Source: Blakeslea trispora (Eukaryota > Mucoromycota > Mucoromycetes > Mucorales > Choanephoraceae). Taken from it: DNA of 64,000 bases. The stretch lies in the NCBI GenBank assembly GCA_025331445.1, contig JAIWNE010000002.1, positions 434,001-498,000 on the forward strand, given 5' to 3'. Under the pieces are notes generated by a model that saw only the letters and a program-made list of their open reading frames with translations, was not told where the DNA came from and did not search any database. A program made the translations under genes and the position numbers. Position 1 is the stretch's first letter. Every line of letters starts with the position of its first letter. Positions 57,006-64,000 of the stretch are shown here, piece after piece.

Positions 57006-58904
57006 TCAAGTCCTTGAAAACCAACCATTAAAATCAAGCTGCATTAATAAACTATCGATCTGTCCACTCGATTTAACTTCAGGTGGTTGATGAGAAGCAG
57101 ATGCAAAAAAGCGCTGTGTTAAATGATCAAAGGTCTACACAGAAAAGGATTCAATATTGTCCTCTCTTTTTCTATCTTCTTTTTATACCTCTTGCCATTG
57201 TTTCACGTGATCAGAGGGCGGATCGTCTTCTGTTTGAGTCCACTGTTGAACAATCTCACTAGCTGTCTTGCGCTTCTTCTTCTTTTTCTCATTCTTTTCT
57301 ATCCATGCTTCCTCTTGCTCTTCAGCCATACGCTCCATAAACTGACAGAAATCAAGACATGTTTTGATAATTTCATATAGTGTTTTGACACAAGAGCTTC
57401 CTAAAAGACAGCCTCGTGTGGTATGGGTCAGAAACTGAGCATGCGCTGTCTGAATAGCCTCAAAATCAGGGGCTTGTGTAGCCTGAATCAATCGTTGATA
57501 ATGCGTGTCGATCACGTAAATCTGGATATGACTCCAAAAGGTGTCTACCCAAAACAACATGTGTGAGCGCAATTGCCAGACAGCCTGTTCCTGTTGCTTC
57601 TCTAGGTGTCTCAGTAGTTTCCATAGGCTATTCAGGGCCATTTGGGTGGCTTTGAGACTGATCAAAAAGGACCAAAGATGGCTGTACTGCTTTAAATCAC
57701 TCGGACTGAGAAAGAGATCGATAGGCCAAGTCAGCTCAAATGTCATCACCATAGGTACATGGCTCAACAACAGATCAGCAAAAGGATATTCCTCAGTCCT
57801 TTCCAACAACAGTCGAAATCCATCCAGCCCATCCTCTGCTTCTGTCCCAACCGAGGCCTTGATCAACAAGGCATTTATTTCTTGTGCATAAAACAAGAGG
57901 GCTCCCCTGTTGTCATTACTCAGCCTGAGTCGCCAAGAGAGACATTCATCAATGAAATGAGTAGCAAAATCACCATAATCTAACAGAAAAACTTGTCTAA
58001 AAGCCTTAAGGTAGGCATGAAGACCATCTTCCCCTACCAACACTTGACTAAATAGCCAGTCTGCTGTAGACCGTCGAATCTGATGGACCACTCTGACCAA
58101 ATCGTGAGGTTGTTGTAAGAGCTGAAGGTGACGTTGACGCATGGTCATGGGTATCTTAATCTGCTGAAGGGCATGGACAGTGGCAATCGCTTTACCTACA
58201 AACAAGATCGATTCAGCCAAGTGATGACTGAGATGAGGAGGCATCCGATCGGCATCGATCTTGTATTGTTGCCATCGTCCCTTTTGTTCTGATGAGGGAA
58301 CAATGAAAAATTCATGGTCAGGATCAACGCGTTGACCATAGATCATCCAAGCGGTCAATTGGCGATAGAAGACTGAGTTGAGCTGATGGATCATGTTGTC
58401 TAGGACAGCCTTTAGCGGCTCCAGTCCTGTTTTAGCTTGGTCCATCAGGAGTCCAAATAATCGACAGCCATGATATTGTTCTGGTGCTTCTTCCAGTTGA
58501 TTTACTAGACCAACCAAGGCTGGTAGTAACAATTGCCAATCAGACAGATGGGCTGTGATCCAACTGAGCGGGACGATCCCTTGACCAAACTCTTCCTGTT
58601 TATTCAAAATACCGGTCTCTAATTCAAGGATGGCATGACGATAATCATTGAGTGTGCTGTCAAGACAAGTGACACAGGCCTGAAGATAGGCGCCTCTTTT
58701 ATGCTGTTTAGTTCGCTGAATGAACTGATGGATCTGACGAAAAGTCCAGCCGAGTTGACCGAGTCGATCAAGACATTGTCGTTCTGAGGGATGTAAAAGA
58801 GGGAAAGAAGAAGGGATGGCAAATGTCTTGGGCTGATGTGGAGGGTAAGCCATAAAGACATCGCCTGGGTATCCTAATAACACAAACAACAATTCATGAA
58901 GCAT
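57006..58904 (-). CDS. GCP4: Gamma-tubulin complex component 4
   Basis: Two minus-strand exons, 58904-57189 and 57134-57006, give 614 residues. The start MLHELLFVLLGYPGD is nearly the characteristic GCP4 N-terminus. GRIP1/GRIP2-type helical regions follow, with RRSTADWLFSQVLVGEDGLHAY, FRQVFLLDYGDFATHFIDE, FELTWPIDLFLS and LRSHMLFWVDTFWSHIQIYV in the usual order, and the short second exon ends QLDFNGWFS, as Spc97/Spc98 family members do. GCP4 joins GCP2, 3, 5 and 6 in the gamma-tubulin ring complex that nucleates microtubules. A lysine-rich insert lies before the last segment. The ATG is 33 bp from the stop codon of the AP180 gene on the same strand. Confidence 0.92.
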
Positions 58905-58937
58905 AAAGAAAAGAGAAAGAGACGTGTTTACTGAGTT

Positions 58938-60600
58938 TTAATTGAAAGCATTGGGTAAAAAGGGATTAGGAAAAGTAGTTTGATTTGGTGTTAAAGGTGG
59001 TGTTAAGGTGCCTGAATGAGACTGAAAAGGATTATACGATTTGGATGATAGCGTGTTGGATCGAAATGGGTTATGACTCGATGCAGGTAAGGTGGCAAAA
59101 GGATTTTGAGGTGAGAACGAAAGGCGAGAAGGTAAAGTGGATCTTCTGCTGATATCGATTGTTTGCTCATTGAATGTTGGAAAGGACTGCGATTGTGTCC
59201 ATTGTTGTTGTTGTTGCTGCTGCTGTAATAGGGATAATTGCATAAACTGTGGCTGTTGTATTAGCTGAGGTTGCTGTAGTTGTTGCGTGAACTGTGGTTG
59301 TATGAACTGTTGCAATTGCTGTGTTTGCTGTAGCTGTTGTGTTTGCTGTAGCTGCTGTGTTTGAGATGGTTTCGTTTCTAATATAACTTGTTAGAGAAAT
59401 AGATACCATTCCTTGGTAGTAAAAGTATAGACTTTTTTTTTTTTACCTTTCTTTTGATTCATTTCTACCAGATATTCTTCTAAAGCAGCAGCTAATGACA
59501 ATGGCGCCTTTTTTTTTTCAAACAACTGGTAAGTCAAGTATTCAAGAATTTGTAATAGCAGTGTTAAAGTAATTTACATGTTTAACAGCAGGAATATTCA
59601 TCTGTAAATCCTGTTGATAACGCTTGGCTTCATTCAAATAGTCAATCGTTAATTCCGTCTGCTCAGCAAATCGTCTGTATATTTTGAGTGACTTAGTAGC
59701 ATTTTCTTTATTCATCTCAAAGTAGTGCTCTAAAAAAATCAGTAAGTCTAAATCAATCACACTCGTTCATTTTTTTACCTAATAAATTGACAATGCTTTC
59801 ATTGATAGCTTGAAATAAAGCTAATAAATCATCAATTACCATTCGATAAGCAACAAATGTAATTGCATGCTCTCCTTCTTCTGATACATTAAACTGTATA
59901 TAAAAAAGAAAGGTAAGCATTAAATAATAGTATTAGTAATATTATTTTACCTTGCATTTAAGCACAGATGCCATCTGTCTTTGTAAAGCATCTGTCTCAC
60001 TTAAAAGACCATGGGCGACTGATAAATGACGTAAACGATGTTCGCCATCATGCACTCGTCTCACATAATCTCTGTCTAGTTGTCGATAAACAATTAAGCG
60101 TTCATCCAAATAAGCTCTGTAAAGGTAAATATTTTGAACATGGCTAGGTGCTAATGAAGAAAAGTCATGTTAAAAAAAAAAAAGAAAGGTTAGAGCCATT
60201 GATTCACTTGCCAGCTGTTTTGTTTTTCATTCGGCTTGCATCCAATACACTAGGTCGATGCAAGACAGCCTCTGCTACCAATTCGCTGTTACCATCCCGC
60301 ATAAGATAATGGACAATCAACAATACTTTATAGGTAATCTATAGGCTTTTTTAGGCAAATTGTCAATTTCTATTTATTAACCCTTACAATCCATGTTCTT
60401 TCTTTCAACCTTCTCTCCAGTAAACTTAGGATACTATCAATCAAATGTGGACTTTGTAAAGTTAAGCTTTTTAATGCTAAAAAAAACAAATTCAATATTT
60501 CTGTTTGTTGTTTCAAACTTTTACTTCTTTTACTCAGCAAATGTTTCTCTTTAGGTGGACGATATTCAAGTCGAGTTGCTTTTCGAACAGCTGTTTCCAT
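58938..60600 (-). CDS. AP180/CALM-type clathrin adaptor (ANTH domain)
   Basis: Seven minus-strand exons, 60600-60388, 60338-60208, 60143-59951, 59893-59779, 59729-59578, 59525-59447 and 59377-58938, give 440 residues. The N-terminus METAVRKATRLEYRPPKEKHL contains the ANTH Lys-rich PPKEKHL phosphoinositide site. YKVLLIVHYLMRDG and YRAYLDERLIVYRQL follow as in Yap1801/1802. The C-terminal tail has a Gln-rich stretch and at least four NPF motifs (NPFATL, NPFRSN, NPFQSH, NPFLPN), which bind EH-domain proteins. It binds PI(4,5)P2 and clathrin at endocytic sites. The junction between exons two and three was set at a second AG because the first gives a stop. Confidence 0.85.
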
Positions 60601-61073
60601 TGTAAGTGTTTAAAGAAAGAAAAAAATGATAAAGAAAAGAAAGAGGGAAAAAAGCAGAAAAAAAGGGATTTATAACTCAGCTAAAACGATGAGAGGGGGG
60701 GATGATGTTATGGTGTAACACAGAGATTGACAATGTTTTATTTTGTTGCCTAGCAACAATTTACCCGGCCTAAAAATAATGACATTTCTTTTTAAGTAAA
60801 TGAATCTTAAAGAATGAGGCAACGAAACATGTCATTTAATTCAATTATTCAATTCACTTTTATTGGCCTGGTTCTACCCTCCTTGATTTCAATAATAAGC
60901 TGCAACAACAGTCTTCATTATTAAACATCAAAAGAAAAGGAAGCGTTGATTGAAATTGTACCAATGGTGAATTTGATTTTTTTTTTTGCTGGAGACCATG
61001 CACTACAACTAAAAAAAAAATTAGCTGTCAAATTCTCTCTATTTCTTTTTTTTGTTTTGTTCAAAAGTGAATC
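60601..61073. promoter_or_regulatory. Divergent promoter region of the AP180-like gene and COQ5
   Basis: A 473-bp AT-rich stretch between divergent start codons, with A10 and T10 tracts and a T-rich run before the COQ5 ATG. A GTTGCCTAGCAAC inverted repeat at 60744-60756 could be a regulator-binding site of the RFX (X-box) type, but this is inference. Confidence 0.45.
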
Positions 61074-62134
<1,061 letters not shown>

Positions 62135-62147
62135 TCAATGTTTATTA

Positions 62148-64000
62148 TTATAATGTTATTTTAGCTACAGATAAATGTTCATCCCAATCGATTTTTTCTA
62201 TTGCTGACACTTGTTGGCCATTAAGATAGACTTTAGGAAGATGAGGTGTTTTGAGTCGAAGGAATAGTTTTGCCTTTTTTGTATAGGTATTCAACTCAAT
62301 TGAAATACTATCATCCCTCACTGAGATATCTTTGATCTCTGTGCCGGGCATCAAATGGCCGGTAGAACCCGCAAATGTACTATCATCATCCAGTCGCATC
62401 CAAAGACGTGTCTGATGAGGTCTTAGAAAGATACTGGCTTGAGATCGAAGCCAATCTATCTTTTTTTCCATTAACACATTGGACTGTTCAAACCAAATAT
62501 CATATCCACCTCTTTCGTTGAGTGGTAGCTGAGCTGTCTTGGGTAAAGGCGACAGGTTGGCGAAGAAGAGATAATGACAGCCATTCGAGGTCCACTTGGC
62601 TTTGTAAACTTCATTCGCTTGTTCAACCACCTCAATCTCTGTCTGAGCCTTAGGAAACATGGAGCGGTAAAGGCGATGTTCTTGAGGACTGTAGAGATCG
62701 ACATTATCCGACATCAATGTCAACTGGCCTATCACACTGTTCACCACCACCAGCGTGTGCTTTTCATCCGCTGTGAGCTGATTCTTATCCGATCGAATAA
62801 AGAACACATCTGGATCACTCCCGACCACTGGACGTATAGCCCAGCGATTCAGTGTGGATGTCAGGGCATTAAAGGTAGAGACACGCTCACGTACATTAGC
62901 CAGCCTCAAGACAGAATGATCCCACCAGGGAGAGGCATCACTACTGATGCGTACATAATCCAATTTACCCCAGGTCGAGGGTAAGGTTACGCCTGATCCC
63001 AACAGACGAGCCCGGTATCGATTGAGACGGACAATCATGTCCATGGCATCCCATAAGATTTCACCGCGTGTCTTGCCGTTCCGAGGGATCATGGCAGCTG
63101 CAAACAAAAAATCAAGTTTAAGCAAACCAAATCCCCAGGTCTCAATGACGGTATCAAACACCTGTTGAAGATATTGTTCTACTTCTGGATGATAGATATC
63201 CATGGCATAAAACCCACCCCAATTGGGTCCTGCTATTACAGGAGATCCATTGGGATGTCTCAAGAGCCAATCGGGATGCTCCTTGACAATCCGACTCTTG
63301 AATCCGACAGCAAAGGGAGCCAACCAAAGACCAGGCAGGTAGCCCTGTTGCTTGATCTTGTTAGCCAGAGATGCCATCCCATTAGGAAACTTGGTCTGTT
63401 CAATCTCTAGCCAATCCCCAATCTGAGTTTGATAACCATCATCAATCTGAAAGACATCAATTGGATACTGGTGAGTCTTGAAGGCAGTCAAGCTAGATAC
63501 CACATCCTTTTCAGTCACACGCTCATAAAAGTTATACCAAGAAGACCATCCTGTAAGGTCAGCCCTCTTTGTCTTTAACTGTGGGTTGTCATAATAACTA
63601 GCAAACTGTTGCCAAATAGAAGGCAATCCTCTTGGATTGGGACGCTGTGCTATATAGATCTGAAGTTGCATCGTTTGGCCCTTCTGCATTGTTTTACCTT
63701 CAATGTCTTTATAAACACTAAGAGTATGTCTATTGAGGTCTGCTTTGAAATAAGTATAACCTGATTGTTCTGAGATGGAGCCAAGAAACAAAAGATGGTC
63801 GGAAGGTGTGTGTCGGAAATAAGTATAGCCAGTTGCATGCAATTGACCTTGTTGGTTTGCATAACGAAAAAAATCATAATCTCTAAATTATGCAAATAAG
63901 TAAACATTCGCAGTTGTAGATATATAGCATACCCTTGAAGGTTAAACTGAGTTGCCCAGGCTACCACGCGAGGGATAGGGGCTAAACGACTGTATCTATC
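62148..64000 (-). CDS. GH36 family alpha-galactosidase-like glycosidase, cut at window end
   Basis: Two exons are visible on the minus strand, 62148-63882 and 63933 to the window edge. The 5' end is beyond 64000. The junction gives FNLQG-DYDFFRYANQQ. Family marks are TGWSSWYNFYERVT, FQIDDGYQ, GLWLAPFAVG, HPDWLLRH, then the nucleophile motif GLLKLDFLFAA (Asp) and the acid/base region RISSDASPWWD. The C-terminus is a beta-sandwich-like domain. GH36 enzymes hydrolyse alpha-galactosides or act as raffinose and stachyose synthases; the substrate is not set by these motifs. No signal peptide can be judged because the start is missing. Confidence 0.87.

Overview
This is a fungal nuclear window, most likely from a Mucoromycota (Mucorales-type) genome. 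It is AT-rich, its genes carry many short introns (mostly 35-110 nt, GT-AG), pyrimidine tracts sit just upstream of ATGs, and several families are ones I associate with that group: a GPI-type chitin deacetylase, an Ndc10/Crypton-like recombinase and Fanzor/TnpB-like remnants. I cannot name the species. Exon boundaries were rebuilt by hand from splice consensus and reading-frame bookkeeping, and for almost all spliced genes the exon lengths sum to a whole number of codons.

Layout. At 1-5.6 kb are the 3' part of a coiled-coil gene, a START-domain gene and a GATA-like zinc-finger gene. From 5.6 to 14.5 kb there is no intact protein gene, but the stretch holds a decayed PD-(D/E)XK-motif gene, a 2.27 kb terminal-inverted-repeat (TIR) element with Fanzor/TnpB-like C-terminal coding, and a U6 snRNA gene. 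At 14.5-22.5 kb lie a NADAR-like/PAH fusion, a TMEM14 protein, a K+/H+ antiporter and a sterol C-5 desaturase. At 24.8-26 kb is a MOSC protein. From 26 to 33.7 kb is a second repeat-rich stretch with a Tc1/mariner remnant, an unknown pseudogene and one arm of a 0.74 kb duplication. At 33.7-49.6 kb are a SAM methyltransferase, a frameshifted Crypton/Ndc10-like gene, a pyruvate dehydrogenase kinase, a secreted GH31 glucosidase, a chitin deacetylase, a PPR protein, an unknown membrane protein and a TBC protein. From 49.6 to 54.2 kb is a third repeat island with the inverted second arm of the duplication, a 0.9 kb element with 168-bp TIRs, and an internally deleted copy of the Fanzor-type element flanked by a perfect 8-bp duplication. 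At 54.2-64 kb are an endopolyphosphatase, MTC1, GCP4, an AP180/CALM adaptor, COQ5 and a GH36 enzyme cut by the window end.

The intact genes are ordinary housekeeping functions: mitochondrial metabolism (PDK, COQ5, MOSC, PPR), membrane, sterol and ion physiology (ERG3, antiporter, TMEM14), cell wall and secreted carbohydrate enzymes (GH31, CE4, GH36) and trafficking or cytoskeleton (AP180, TBC, GCP4). They are not a cluster. The unusual material is in the gene-poor islands. The strongest item is a TIR transposon family carrying a degenerate Fanzor/TnpB-like zinc-finger/RuvC-end ORF, with its deletion derivative about 41 kb away. The NADAR-like/PAH fusion and the frameshifted Ndc10-type recombinase come next.
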